A DNA stretch of 64,000 bases from Clostridium grantii DSM 8605 (GTDB lineage Bacteria; Bacillota; Clostridia; Clostridiales; Clostridiaceae), in assembly GCF_900129965.1 (NCBI RefSeq), contig NZ_FQXM01000021.1:7738-71737 (forward strand), in the 5' to 3' direction. Below, piece by piece: positions 26,074 to 35,367 of the stretch. The position numbers and the translations under genes were made by a program. Position 1 is the first letter of the stretch, and each line of letters starts with the position of its first letter. The notes under the pieces were generated by a model. It did no database searches. It saw only the letters and a list, made by a program, of their open reading frames with translations, and was not told where the DNA came from.

Positions 26074-27558
26074 ATGAAAACAAATTTTGATAAAAATATC
26101 GATTTAATCATTAATGAAATAGGAGCTAAAAGTATTGTAAATATAAAAAAAATTTTAATGGGAAAAAATAAGGATATCAATGCTGCCATTATATTTGTAA
26201 GTGGATTAGTAAATAATGATAGTATAGATAGAGATGTATTGACACCATTGATGTTTAAAGTAAATGAAGAGTTAATTTTAAAAGAAAGTACTGCAGAATA
26301 TATTTGTAAAAGATATATACCCATGTCCGGGACCATCGTAGAAACAGATATCAATAAGGTTATAGAGTCCATAAAATCAGGAAAGACGGCCATATTGATA
26401 GATGGAGTGGAAAGCTTCATAGTTGCTGATACTGTGGGTGGAGAACGTCGTTCCATAACTGATTCACCTTCAGAATCGGCAATTAGAGGTCCGAGAGAAG
26501 GGTTCGTGGAAAACATTGAAGTAAATATTAGTATGATAAGAAGAAGAATTAAAGATAAAAATTTAGAGATAGAAACATTTAAGCTAGGAAGACGCTCTCA
26601 AACAGATTTAGCACTAATATACATTGAAGATATAGTAGATAAAGATGTTTTAAATGAAGTTCGTAATAGAATAATGACTATTGATGTTGATTTAGTAGAT
26701 GACACTGGGGTTTTGGAACAATATATAGAAGATAGTAGTTACTCTATATTCCCACAAATTTATGGTACTGAAAGACCTGATATAATAAATGCAAATTTAA
26801 TGGAAGGGCGAATAGCTATCATATTAGGTGGAACTCCTTATGTTCTCACAGTACCTGGCATTTTTGTAGAATTCTTTCAAGCGGTTGAAGATTATAATGA
26901 GAGAATGATAATTTCATCCTTTTCAAGATTTCTACGAATTATAGCAATTTTTATAATAATAACATTGCCCTCTATATATTTAGCACTAATACAATACAAT
27001 GCTGAACTTATACCGGTGAAATTTATAAATCCTATTGTGCAGTCTAGGAGAGGGATAGCTTTAACACCTCTTTTTGAAGTATTAGCAATGGAAATAGTAG
27101 TAGAATTTTTAAGAGAAGGAGGGCTTAGGTTACCTCCTAGAATAGCTTCAACACTAAGTATAGTAGGAGGTATTATCATAGGAAATACTGCAATTGAGTC
27201 TAAAATAGTGAGCCCTACTACTTTACTTGTAGTTGGAATAAGTGTTATAGCTACTTTTTTAATACCTAGTTATGAAATGTCCCTTAGTATAAGGTTTATA
27301 AGATTTCCTATGCTGATAATTACAAGTGCTATGGGGTTCTTAGGTCTAACAGCGGGTGTGTTTTTTTTGATAATCCATCTTTTCTCTTTAGAAAGCTTTG
27401 GGGTACCTTATATTTGCTTTAAAAAGAGTGACATGAAAGATATTTTTATACGATCTACATCATGGAAGATGAATAAAAGACCAGAATCAATTCCTAATAA
27501 TAACCCAATAAGACAGAGTGATTTTAGGAAGCAGTTCAGGAGGAATAAAAATGGATAA
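26074..27558 (+). CDS. Germinant receptor subunit A (GerAA family)
   Basis: The protein has 494 residues from ATG 26074; an in-frame GTG at 26062 is also possible (AGGTG at 26059). The soluble N-terminal half contains the GerA signature TVGGERRSITDSPSESAIRG, followed by PREGFVENI; the C-terminal half has five membrane helices and the RRGIALTPLFEVLAMEIVVE and GGLRLPPRIASTLSIVGG blocks. GerA subunits form oligomeric germinant-gated channels in the spore inner membrane. The gene overlaps the next by 8 bases (ATGGATAA). It forms a complete A-B-C operon with the two following genes. Confidence 0.93.
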   Translation: MKTNFDKNIDLIINEIGAKSIVNIKKILMGKNKDINAAIIFVSGLVNNDSIDRDVLTPLMFKVNEELILKESTAEYICKRYIPMSGTIVETDINKVIESIKSGKTAILIDGVESFIVADTVGGERRSITDSPSESAIRGPREGFVENIEVNISMIRRRIKDKNLEIETFKLGRRSQTDLALIYIEDIVDKDVLNEVRNRIMTIDVDLVDDTGVLEQYIEDSSYSIFPQIYGTERPDIINANLMEGRIAIILGGTPYVLTVPGIFVEFFQAVEDYNERMIISSFSRFLRIIAIFIIITLPSIYLALIQYNAELIPVKFINPIVQSRRGIALTPLFEVLAMEIVVEFLREGGLRLPPRIASTLSIVGGIIIGNTAIESKIVSPTTLLVVGISVIATFLIPSYEMSLSIRFIRFPMLIITSAMGFLGLTAGVFFLIIHLFSLESFGVPYICFKKSDMKDIFIRSTSWKMNKRPESIPNNNPIRQSDFRKQFRRNKNG

Positions 27559-28627
27559 ACAAAAAAGAAATCTTTTAACTTCAAATGAACTAACTTTTTT
27601 ATTATTTAGTTTTGTCATTGGATCTGGAGTTGTAAAACTACCTAATGTTCTTGTAGAAACAGCAGGTCAGGATGCATGGATTTCTGTTATAATAGCACTG
27701 GTATATCCAATATATGTTGTTTTTATAGCCAGCTATATTATTAATAAACATCCAAAAGAAAATATACTTAGTTTAACTAAAAAATATTTTGGTAGTTTAT
27801 TAGGGAGTTTATTGAATTTTGTTTTTATGTTGCAATTTTTGCTTTTGACTGTTGCAATTATTTCGGACTTTATTATTCTAATGAAAACCTATATCGTGGA
27901 TTTTTTGACGCCATTAAAAATTGGTATTGTTGCAGTTTCTTTAGCGGCTTATGCAGCTCACAAAGGATTAAAGGTGTTGGCAAAAACAAGTGCATTGATT
28001 TCTTATATATTTATAGGTATATTATTACTCGCAATATCAGCTCTACAATATGGTAGCATACTGAATATACAGCCTGTTTTTGGTTCTGGTTTAATGAATA
28101 TTTTAAAAACAACCAAAACAACTGCTTATTCTTACTATGGTTGGGAAGCATTACTTTTATTCCATCCATTTGTAGAAGATACTAAGTCTATAAAAAAAGC
28201 TGCGCTAAAAGCTGTAGCATTATGTGGAGCAGTATATGTGTGGATTGTTTTTATCACTATATTTTATCTGGGTATAGATATAATCCCTAAAAGTTATTGG
28301 TCTTTTATAATGGTTTTTGAAAGTATAAATATACCTATAATTAATAACTTTAGATATATATTTATGTTCGTATGGATTATGTTAGCATTAAGACTTATGG
28401 CTAACTACTATTTTGCTTTTGCTTTCAATTTAAGCAATTTCACAAAAATAGATATAAAAAAAATATGTATACTTATTTATCCAGTTATTCTTTACTTGTC
28501 TTTAAAACTTACAGATAGAATATTGAGAGTAAAAATATTTGACTTTGCAATGGTGCCTTTTATAATTTTCAATTTAATATTTTTTACAGTAACCGGGCTA
28601 CTAATATCAATTAAGTATAAATGTTAG
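27551..28627 (+). CDS. Germinant receptor subunit B (GerAB family)
   Basis: The 358-residue permease-like subunit begins with MDKQKRNLLTSNELTFLLFS and has ten hydrophobic segments and the typical GSGVVKLPNVLVETAGQDAW region. GGAGGAATAAAA lies before ATG 27551. In Bacillus the B subunit binds the nutrient germinant. Its start overlaps the end of gerAA and it is 19 bases upstream of gerAC. It shares the family with the orphan permease at 8179 but is clearly divergent from it. Confidence 0.93.
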   Translation: MDKQKRNLLTSNELTFLLFSFVIGSGVVKLPNVLVETAGQDAWISVIIALVYPIYVVFIASYIINKHPKENILSLTKKYFGSLLGSLLNFVFMLQFLLLTVAIISDFIILMKTYIVDFLTPLKIGIVAVSLAAYAAHKGLKVLAKTSALISYIFIGILLLAISALQYGSILNIQPVFGSGLMNILKTTKTTAYSYYGWEALLLFHPFVEDTKSIKKAALKAVALCGAVYVWIVFITIFYLGIDIIPKSYWSFIMVFESINIPIINNFRYIFMFVWIMLALRLMANYYFAFAFNLSNFTKIDIKKICILIYPVILYLSLKLTDRILRVKIFDFAMVPFIIFNLIFFTVTGLLISIKYKC

Positions 28628-28646
28628 TTAAAGTTGGAGGAAACAT

Positions 28647-29785
28647 ATGTATAAAAAAAATATTAATATATTTTATAATTTGCTGAACAAAGAAAAACAT
28701 ATATTTATTTCTATTTTAGTTATATTAATTTACATTTATTTTCGTAGTGGAGTAGATTATTTGCCTGTTGAGAATCTTGATATTCCTACGGGTATAGGAG
28801 TAGATATAATAGGAGGTAATAAAGAATATAGTGTACCTATTTCTTATTATAATTATGGTGAAAATCAGCGAATTGGTAGCATAATAAATACAGGTGTAAG
28901 TAGTTATTTGACTGGAAGTAGAGAGTCAAGACAACTGATAACAAATAAATCAATGATATTAGGACTTGAAAGAGTATATATATTTAGTGAAGCATATTCA
29001 CAATTTGGTATAAAAAATTTGATAGATACAGAATTTAAAAATTCCAATATAAATGATACAGCTCTGTTGGCAGTGTGTAATGGTAAGGCTGAAGATATTT
29101 TAAAGTATCAGGTGTCTGAATATCCTAGTGCTGCTGACTATATAGAAGGAATGTTGAAACGGTCTATTGAAGATAACTTCTTTTCAAATAATTATAAAAT
29201 GATGGATGTTTTTGTGAGAATGGAGGCAGAGGGAAGGAATGTTGTACTACCTTATATTGAAGTTAAAGATAAAAGATTAAAAATTACTGGAATGGCATTA
29301 TTTAAAGAAGATAAAATGATTAGAAAAATAGATATAGCTGAAGCAAGAATTATGAATTTGCTTAGAGAACATAAGGTTAAGGGTATACTTGCAGTACAAG
29401 AAACTCCTAAAGAATATATAAGTTTTAAAGTAAAAACAAAGAGAAAAGTTAGGTGTGAAAAGAAAGAAGATAAATTTATTTTTTATATAGACTTATTGTT
29501 ATGTGGAAATATTATTGAAAATGAGTTGTATAGTGATATACATGAGAATTCTGAAACCATGAAACTATTTCAAACTAAAATGAAAGAAAAAGTAGAAAAA
29601 CAATGTTTGGATTTTATAACAGAAATGCAAAAAGAATATAATGTTGACTGTCTTGCATTAGGAAGAGTAGCTGCAGCCAAATATGGAAGACATCAGAAGT
29701 GAATTGGGACGAAGTAGTTTCTAATTCTGACATAATCGTTAATGTTGACATTAAAGTGGAGAATATGGGAAGAGGAGAATATTAA
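28647..29785 (+). pseudogene. Germinant receptor subunit C (Ger(x)C family), C-terminal frameshift
   Basis: The main frame (28647-29702, 351 residues) has the GerAC family body (PTGIGVDIIGGNKEYSVPIS, AYSQFGIKNLIDTEF, CLDFITEMQKEYNVDCLALG) but stops at GRHQK-TGA. One frame over, the sequence continues NWDEVVSNSDIIVNVDIKVE to MGRGEY, stop 29783-29785, which is the usual GerAC C-terminus. The intact gene would be about 378 residues. GerC is normally a lipoprotein; here a hydrophobic N-terminal helix (IFISILVILIYIYF) is present but I see no lipobox cysteine. SD TGGAGGAAA precedes ATG 28647. If the frameshift is real, the protein loses only its last 28 residues. Confidence 0.88.
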
Positions 29786-29851
29786 GAAATATAAAGCAGG
29801 ATAGCCGTGACTACATTGCAAGTATCAAAGGTTTTATATGCATGATATAGT

Positions 29852-29892
29852 AAAAAGTAGATGGATTTATATAAAATCCACCTACTTTTTTT
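29852..29892. terminator. Bidirectional terminator between gerAC and yitJ
   Basis: AAAAAGTAGATGGATTT and AAATCCACCTACTTTTT form a 17-bp stem with an ATAT(A) loop and A/T tails on both sides. It serves the two convergent transcripts. Confidence 0.85.
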
Positions 29893-29930
29893 CATTAAGA
29901 AATGGCGATGAAGCTGTTGCAATGGTGAAA

Positions 29931-31718
29931 CTATATAGACTTGTTACTTTCATTTACAATTTTCATTACCATCTCAAATCTATTAAAAGGTGTTATAAAA
30001 TAAAGACCATCCACATGAGGTTTTATTTTATTAGCTATTTCCACAGCTAAATTTACCCCAACAGCTTCGGCTTCTTCTTTAGTCATATTTATATGGAATC
30101 TATCTAGATAAACATCTGGTATAGAAATTCCAGGAACTTCGTTATTCAAAAATTGAGCATTTTTATATGTAACAATAGGCATTATGCCTGCTAGAATTTT
30201 TACATCATGCTCTTTTTTTAGCTTTATAAGATATTCAATTGATGCATCATCATAAAGAGGTTGAGTAAGAAAAAAGGTAGCACCTTTATCTATTTTCTTT
30301 ATCATTCTAGATACTTCAGCATCTTTGTTTATCACATTTAAATTAAGAGCACCACATGAAGTTATTTCATCTTTTTCAAAAGTACCTTTATTCATTTCAG
30401 AAATAAGCTCCATTAATTTAATAGAGTTTAAATTAAAAACACTTTTTGTGGAGTGTTTATCTACGTCGGCCACAGGGTCACCAGTAACCGCCAAGATATT
30501 TCTGATTCCCTCTATATGAGTAGCCAGCAATCCGGAGCGAAGAGCATTTATATTTTTATCTCTACAACAAATATGGGGCATAGTATCTATTCCGATTTCT
30601 CTTTTGATTTTTGCAGCAATCATAAGAGAATCTACTCTTGCAATAGCTCTAGGAGAATCTGCAACAGTTACCAAATCCACATTATTATCTTTACAAACCT
30701 GTGCTCCATGCATAATCTTTTCTATAGAAGTATCATAAGGAGGATCAAGTTCCACTGCAATAACAAATTCATTTTTTTCTAATTTATTTAAGAAAGCATT
30801 ATCTTTTTTAGTAATTAATGAAGTTTTTATTGAATCATCATGAAAAAAATGAGAATCATCAGCAGTATTTTTATTCAAGGATTCCGATAACTTTTTTATA
30901 TGAGAGGGCGTTGTACCACAACAACCTCCTATAATTTTAGCACCCAACTTTTTTACATCAAACATTATCTCACTAAAATATTCTGGATTGTTAACATAAA
31001 TAGTTCTTTCATTAACTAATTCAGGATAACCAGCATTAGGCAGTACAGAAACAATATCACTGAATATATTTAATTTCTTTAGATGTTTGTATAAATGAGT
31101 GGGACCAGAACCACAATTAAATCCGTAAGCATCTATATAAGTTATTGATTTTACTTCTTCCACAAAAGTGTTTATGCTAATTCCTTTTCTTGAAAGACCA
31201 TTTAATCTGATCGCAAATTGAGTTAGTATAAAAACAGTAGAATCTTTTTCTTTTATATACTCTGAAATTTCCTTCAAATATTCTAAACTGCTAAAAGTTT
31301 CAAACACAAAAATCTTAGCACCTAGATTTAGAAAAGTATCCACTATAAATTTATATTCATTTAAAATATCTAGATCAGAATCTTCAACCTGATTTTTAGG
31401 AATAGGGCCAATACTAGCACCTATAAAAACAGAAGTGTTTTTAGTAGCAACTTCAGCAATTTTATAACCTTTTTCAATAACTTCGGATACCTTTTCTCTT
31501 GAAACTTCTAAGGAAACAGAGTTAGCAGAAAAAGTATTGGTTCTAATTAATTTAGCACCTGCTTTTATATAATCTTGGTGTATTTTTTCTATGATTTCTG
31601 GGTTGTTAATATTAGCAAATTCGCATAAAGACGAATAATCTTTAGTTAATTCTGAATAATAAGTACCCATGGCTCCATCGGTAATTAAAACATTATTTTT
31701 TAAATATTCCTTAAGCAT
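29931..31718 (-). CDS. yitJ: Bifunctional homocysteine S-methyltransferase / methylenetetrahydrofolate reductase (YitJ-like)
   Basis: This 595-residue fusion has two parts. Residues 1-290 form a Hcy-binding (methionine synthase-type) domain with three zinc cysteines C202, C266 and C267 (GGCCGTTPSH). Residues about 303-595 form a MetF-type TIM barrel (EFVIAVELDPPYDTSIEKIM, ARVDSLMIAAKIKREIGIDT, LAVTGDP). Together they would make 5-methyl-THF and pass the methyl to homocysteine. AAAGGAGACAG precedes ATG 31718. The ppnP-like gene lies 52 bases upstream on the same strand, and no SAM riboswitch is present in that gap, unlike Bacillus yitJ. Confidence 0.9.
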   Translation of the reverse strand: MLKEYLKNNVLITDGAMGTYYSELTKDYSSLCEFANINNPEIIEKIHQDYIKAGAKLIRTNTFSANSVSLEVSREKVSEVIEKGYKIAEVATKNTSVFIGASIGPIPKNQVEDSDLDILNEYKFIVDTFLNLGAKIFVFETFSSLEYLKEISEYIKEKDSTVFILTQFAIRLNGLSRKGISINTFVEEVKSITYIDAYGFNCGSGPTHLYKHLKKLNIFSDIVSVLPNAGYPELVNERTIYVNNPEYFSEIMFDVKKLGAKIIGGCCGTTPSHIKKLSESLNKNTADDSHFFHDDSIKTSLITKKDNAFLNKLEKNEFVIAVELDPPYDTSIEKIMHGAQVCKDNNVDLVTVADSPRAIARVDSLMIAAKIKREIGIDTMPHICCRDKNINALRSGLLATHIEGIRNILAVTGDPVADVDKHSTKSVFNLNSIKLMELISEMNKGTFEKDEITSCGALNLNVINKDAEVSRMIKKIDKGATFFLTQPLYDDASIEYLIKLKKEHDVKILAGIMPIVTYKNAQFLNNEVPGISIPDVYLDRFHINMTKEEAEAVGVNLAVEIANKIKPHVDGLYFITPFNRFEMVMKIVNESNKSI

Positions 31719-31770
31719 AGTTTTCTGTCTCCTTTCAAAATAAACTCCCCAAAATTTGTTTTGAAAATTA

Positions 31771-32088
31771 TTACTCTTTTATGTATGAACAACAATAATC
31801 TGTAGTTTCTTTAACTATTAATTTAAAACTAGAATTTGCAGGTACTTCAAATTCACTACCCCCAGTGAAATTCACCCACTCATCATTTCCAGGCAATTTC
31901 ACATCTAAATTCCCAGCAGTAATCTCCATTAATTCTTTAAGTTCTGTACCAAATTCATATTCTCCAGGTAACATAATTCCTAAAGTTTTCTTTTCTCCAT
32001 TATGGAATAAAACTACTCTGCTTGTAACTTTGCCCTCAAAGTAAATATTCGCTTTCTTTACAATCGATACATTTTCAAAATTCCCCAT
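31771..32088 (-). CDS. ppnP: Pyrimidine/purine nucleoside phosphorylase (PpnP, DUF1255)
   Basis: This 105-residue cupin-fold protein has KANIYFEGKVTSRVVLFHNG, LGIMLPGEYEFGTELKELME and LPGNDEWVNFTGGSEFEVPA, the conserved blocks of the PpnP family, which phosphorolyse a range of nucleosides to base plus ribose-1-phosphate. The length is typical (about 95-105 residues). GGGAGG precedes ATG 32088. A strong sigma-A promoter lies at 32122-32150. It is co-directional with yitJ and is probably the first gene of a two-gene operon. Confidence 0.9.
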   Translation of the reverse strand: MGNFENVSIVKKANIYFEGKVTSRVVLFHNGEKKTLGIMLPGEYEFGTELKELMEITAGNLDVKLPGNDEWVNFTGGSEFEVPANSSFKLIVKETTDYCCSYIKE

Positions 32089-32121
32089 TTTATTTCCTCC
32101 CTATTGATGATTAATATTATA

Positions 32122-32150
32122 ATTATACATATTAATGGGGGAATATTCAA
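32122..32150 (-). promoter_or_regulatory. Sigma-A promoter of the ppnP-yitJ unit
   Basis: On the minus strand, TTGAAT (32150-32145), a 17-base spacer and TATAAT (32127-32122) form a near-consensus promoter 33 bases before the ppnP start. Confidence 0.7.
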
Positions 32151-32174
32151 TAAAATCTATTGCAAAAATAGATA

Positions 32175-32280
32175 CTATAGACAAACCATACGTAAACTTA
32201 ATTTATTCATGTCAAAAATCTCCACGTTTCAAGGAATTTTGGACAAGTATAAATTTATAGTTGAAGTGGTTTGTCTATAG
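32175..32280. repeat. MITE-like element with 14-bp perfect terminal inverted repeats
   Basis: The ends CTATAGACAAACCA and TGGTTTGTCTATAG are perfect inverted repeats; a second internal pair (AACTTAATTTAT / ATAAATTTATAGTT) lies inside. At about 106 bp it is non-coding. A related element is at 49006-49110, and a partial one (GGGATCCCACTGTGAAACTT...) adjoins at 32276-32330 and overlaps the end of the sensor kinase gene. Confidence 0.7.
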
Positions 32281-32324
32281 GGATCCCACTGTGAAACTTA
32301 ATTTATAGTTGAAGTGGTATGTCT

Positions 32325-34178
32325 CTAATAATAAATGTCCGAAAACTCAATATTGATTTTCTCCACATATAGTTCACTATCTATCTCCCGATACTTATGA
32401 GAGCTTTCTTCAGACGCTACTAAATTTACAGGAATTTCAACAATGAATTCAGAACCTTCATTACTACCACTTATTAAGTGTATAGAACCACCATGCATTT
32501 CTACTAAAGATTTAACTAAAGTAAGACCGATTCCACTACCTTCCTTTTTTCTGGTTAATAAGGAATCAACTTGAGCAAATCTTTCAAAGATGATTTTTTG
32601 TTTATCTTCTGGTATACCGATACCAGTATCTTTTACTGATATAACAATACTTTGATTTTTATCAAAAATACTAACTTGAATTATATCATTGGCATTTGTA
32701 AATTTTATTGCATTAGATATAAGATTTAGAATGATTCTCTCCATAGCATCGGGATCAAAGGCCATTATTTTCTCTTCTATTTCTGTATCGAAAATAATTT
32801 CTTTTGATTGACTTTCTATGTAATTTACAGTCGATAAAGTTATATTCTCGACTACTTCTACAATATTTCTATTTTGAAAATTTAAATCTATAAAACCTGA
32901 ATCAATTTTAGTAATGTCAATTATATTATTTACTAATCTTAAAAGTCTATAACTATTTTGTTTAAAAATCTTTATGTATTTGTCTACTTTGGCATTGTTT
33001 AGAGAGTTGTTATTATTGTGTAATTCCATTAATTGTGTGGTTGAGAATATTAGATTCAAAGGTGTTTTTAGTTCGTGAGATATATTTGAGAAAAAAATAG
33101 ACTTTTCCTTATCTCGTTCAACAGATGCTTCTAACATTCCTTTATTTTCTCTAATTAATGTGTTAAAACTATTTGATAGCAAAGATATTTCATCGTTTGT
33201 ATCAATATCGGATTGCACAGATAAATCTCCTTCTGTTGCAATTTCAATATAATCTTTTAATTTATTAATAGGTTTTATTATTAAATTTATATGATAGTAT
33301 AATAATAGGGTTATAATAAGTATAAAAACAATTGATGCTATGATGATTATTTCTTTTAATTTTAACAAAGATAATGTCATATCACTATAAATAACAGAAA
33401 TTGCCAAACTGAAGTCTACTGTTTTTAACGGCTTGTAGGATACAAACTTTTTCTCGTTTTTGTATAAATAATATTCTGTACCTTCTTCACCTTGTTTCAT
33501 TTTAGCAACAAAATTAACTAATGTAGGATCTTGATTAAGTACATAGTCATATGTGTATAGAATCTTCTTGTCAGGGTGAGCTATCATTAATCCCGTAGAA
33601 TCCATCATATATGCATATCCGTTATTTGCGTATTTTTCTTCATTTATTAAATCTGTTATGTAAGAAAGTTTTACTGTACCGCCTATTAACCCTTTTACTT
33701 CACCATTTTCATCCTTTATAGGAGCAGAAATCACTATAATCGGATTATTGCTAGATTTAGATAGTATTGGATGAGACACTGTGGTATTACCTTTCATGGT
33801 TTCTTTAAAATAGTCTCTATCTGCAATATTTCCAGAAACCCCGCCTGTAGTTAAGAAATTACCATCTAAGTCGCTCAATAAAATTGATTCAAACTCTGAA
33901 AAGAATTTTGCGTTAGAGGACACGTATTCCTTTAGTTTTTCATAATCTAAATTACTTACTGAGTCCAAAGATGAAAGCAAATTCATTGTTTCTTTCCATC
34001 TTTCAAAATCGCAGTCTATTTCAATAACTAGTTTATCAATTTTTTCTTCTGATAACTTTTGATAGTGACTAATGATTAATCTTTCAAAATAATTAAAAGT
34101 AATTACGGAAAAGCAAAACACGCCCAATGATGTAAGAAAAATTACTGGAAATATAATTTTCTTTTTTAAACTCTTCAT
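32325..34178 (-). CDS. Sensor histidine kinase with extracytoplasmic Cache-type sensor
   Basis: The 617-residue protein has two membrane helices (residues 9-27 and 275-295) that flank a dCache-like sensor (FESILLSDLDGNFLTTGGVS, GNIADRDYFKETM, YAYMMDSTGLMIAHPDKKIL). A HAMP linker follows, then HisKA with phospho-acceptor H368 (NISHELKTPLN) and a HATPase with N, G1 (VKDTGIGIPE) and G2 (GSGIGLTLVK) boxes. No response regulator gene is next to it, so it is an orphan. Its last codons overlap a partial MITE-like repeat at 32276-32330, so the original C-terminus may have been altered. Confidence 0.92.
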   Translation of the reverse strand: MKSLKKKIIFPVIFLTSLGVFCFSVITFNYFERLIISHYQKLSEEKIDKLVIEIDCDFERWKETMNLLSSLDSVSNLDYEKLKEYVSSNAKFFSEFESILLSDLDGNFLTTGGVSGNIADRDYFKETMKGNTTVSHPILSKSSNNPIIVISAPIKDENGEVKGLIGGTVKLSYITDLINEEKYANNGYAYMMDSTGLMIAHPDKKILYTYDYVLNQDPTLVNFVAKMKQGEEGTEYYLYKNEKKFVSYKPLKTVDFSLAISVIYSDMTLSLLKLKEIIIIASIVFILIITLLLYYHINLIIKPINKLKDYIEIATEGDLSVQSDIDTNDEISLLSNSFNTLIRENKGMLEASVERDKEKSIFFSNISHELKTPLNLIFSTTQLMELHNNNNSLNNAKVDKYIKIFKQNSYRLLRLVNNIIDITKIDSGFIDLNFQNRNIVEVVENITLSTVNYIESQSKEIIFDTEIEEKIMAFDPDAMERIILNLISNAIKFTNANDIIQVSIFDKNQSIVISVKDTGIGIPEDKQKIIFERFAQVDSLLTRKKEGSGIGLTLVKSLVEMHGGSIHLISGSNEGSEFIVEIPVNLVASEESSHKYREIDSELYVEKINIEFSDIYY

Positions 34179-34384
34179 AATGTCACCACTCAGTTCTATA
34201 TAAATAAGATTAGATTCCTTTCATATTATACAGCCACTTATTTCTTATGTAAACTTTATTTTAATATATTAACAAGCTGAATCTAAAGGCGAATAACTAC
34301 CTTTGGGCTAAAAAAATGTTTTTGGTGTAACAAAATTAGCTTTTGTAAAATATCTTAATATTAGAGTGCTACAGGAGGTAAATA

Positions 34385-35367
34385 ATGAAATATGAAATTA
34401 TAGATTGTATAGACTCTGGTACAGAATATTGACCTTGCAAACTAGCAGAAACTGGAGATTGTATTCTTTGTTCTCAACTTTCAGGTAAGTGTTTTTGTGA
34501 TTGCACAAATTGGAAGGGAACTTGTATTTATCAAGAGTATTTTTGGAATGGTGAAAAAGCAAAAGAAGGCAGAAAAACCTATCGATGTAATATAATCAAG
34601 AAAAAGCTTTTATTCAAAGATGTTATATTATTAACAATTCTTCTTCCGCATAATATTGTAAGAGATCTACTGCCACCAGGTAGTTTTGTGTTTTTAAGAA
34701 ATCCGAGTTGTGATATTTTACACAATGTACCAATTTCAATAATGGAATCAGATATCACAGAAAATACTATAACGGTAGCTATTGAAATAAAAGGAGTAAA
34801 AACTAAGAAAATAGATGAGCTAGTAGAAGGTGAAAATATTATGGTAAAAGCACCATTTTGGAATGGTGATTTTGGATTAAAACATATTATTGAAAAAAAA
34901 GAAGGAACCTCGTTATAATAGCAAGAGCAATTGGGCAAGCACCTATGATTCCTGTAATGAAAAAGCTTTATTCTAATGGAAATAAAATTATAGTGGTGAT
35001 TGATAAAGCAAATTATGATGAAGTATTTGTAGAAAAATATCTTAATGAGTGTAATGCAGAAGTTATTTTGTGTAACACTTTTCAAAATGGAGAAATAAGT
35101 GAAGAGTTAAAAAATATAATAGATGCAAAGATCCAAGAGTACGATATTAATCTCATCCATGTATCAGCAGCAGATATTTTAATTGTTAAGACCATGGATT
35201 ATATAGCAGGAAGAGTTCCGCTTAGTTGTTCAAATAATGCAAAAATGAGTTGTGGTGAAGGGATTTGCGGTGCATGTACTGCCAGATTTAAAGGGCATAA
35301 AGTAAAAAGACTTTGTAAACTTCAAACTGATCCTGAATTTATATTTGAAGGGAGAAGATTTATATGA
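34385..35367 (+). pseudogene. PyrK-like FAD/NAD-binding electron-transfer protein, with in-frame UGA and a frameshift
   Basis: ATG 34385 follows ACAGGAGG. The frame reads MKYEIIDCIDSGTEY, then UGA (34430-34432), then PCKLAETGDCILCSQLSGKC, FVFLRNPSCDILHNVPISIM and so on to a stop at 34918. After a one-base slip the rest continues IIARAIGQAPMIPVMKKLYS to the FeS cluster cysteines CSNNAKMSCGEGICGACTAR and RLCKLQ. It resembles sulfide/dihydroorotate dehydrogenase-like subunits, which join FAD, NAD and a [2Fe-2S] centre. The UGA sits where a CxC motif would be, so it may encode selenocysteine or be a nonsense mutation. It couples to the next oxidoreductase by a 4-base overlap. Confidence 0.75.
34430..34482 (+). 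promoter_or_regulatory. Possible UGA recoding site with downstream hairpin
   Basis: The UGA at 34430-34432 is followed, 16 bases later, by an imperfect stem-loop at 34448-34482 (GAAA/TTTC, then GGAGA/TCTC, 13-base loop with a G). This position fits a bacterial SECIS. No selenocysteine machinery lies in the window, and a frameshift further on argues for decay instead. Confidence 0.3.

Noticed and set aside
31719..31770. SAM (S-box) riboswitch before the yitJ-like gene
   Set aside because: The gap to ppnP is only 52 bases, too short, and contains no S-box core.
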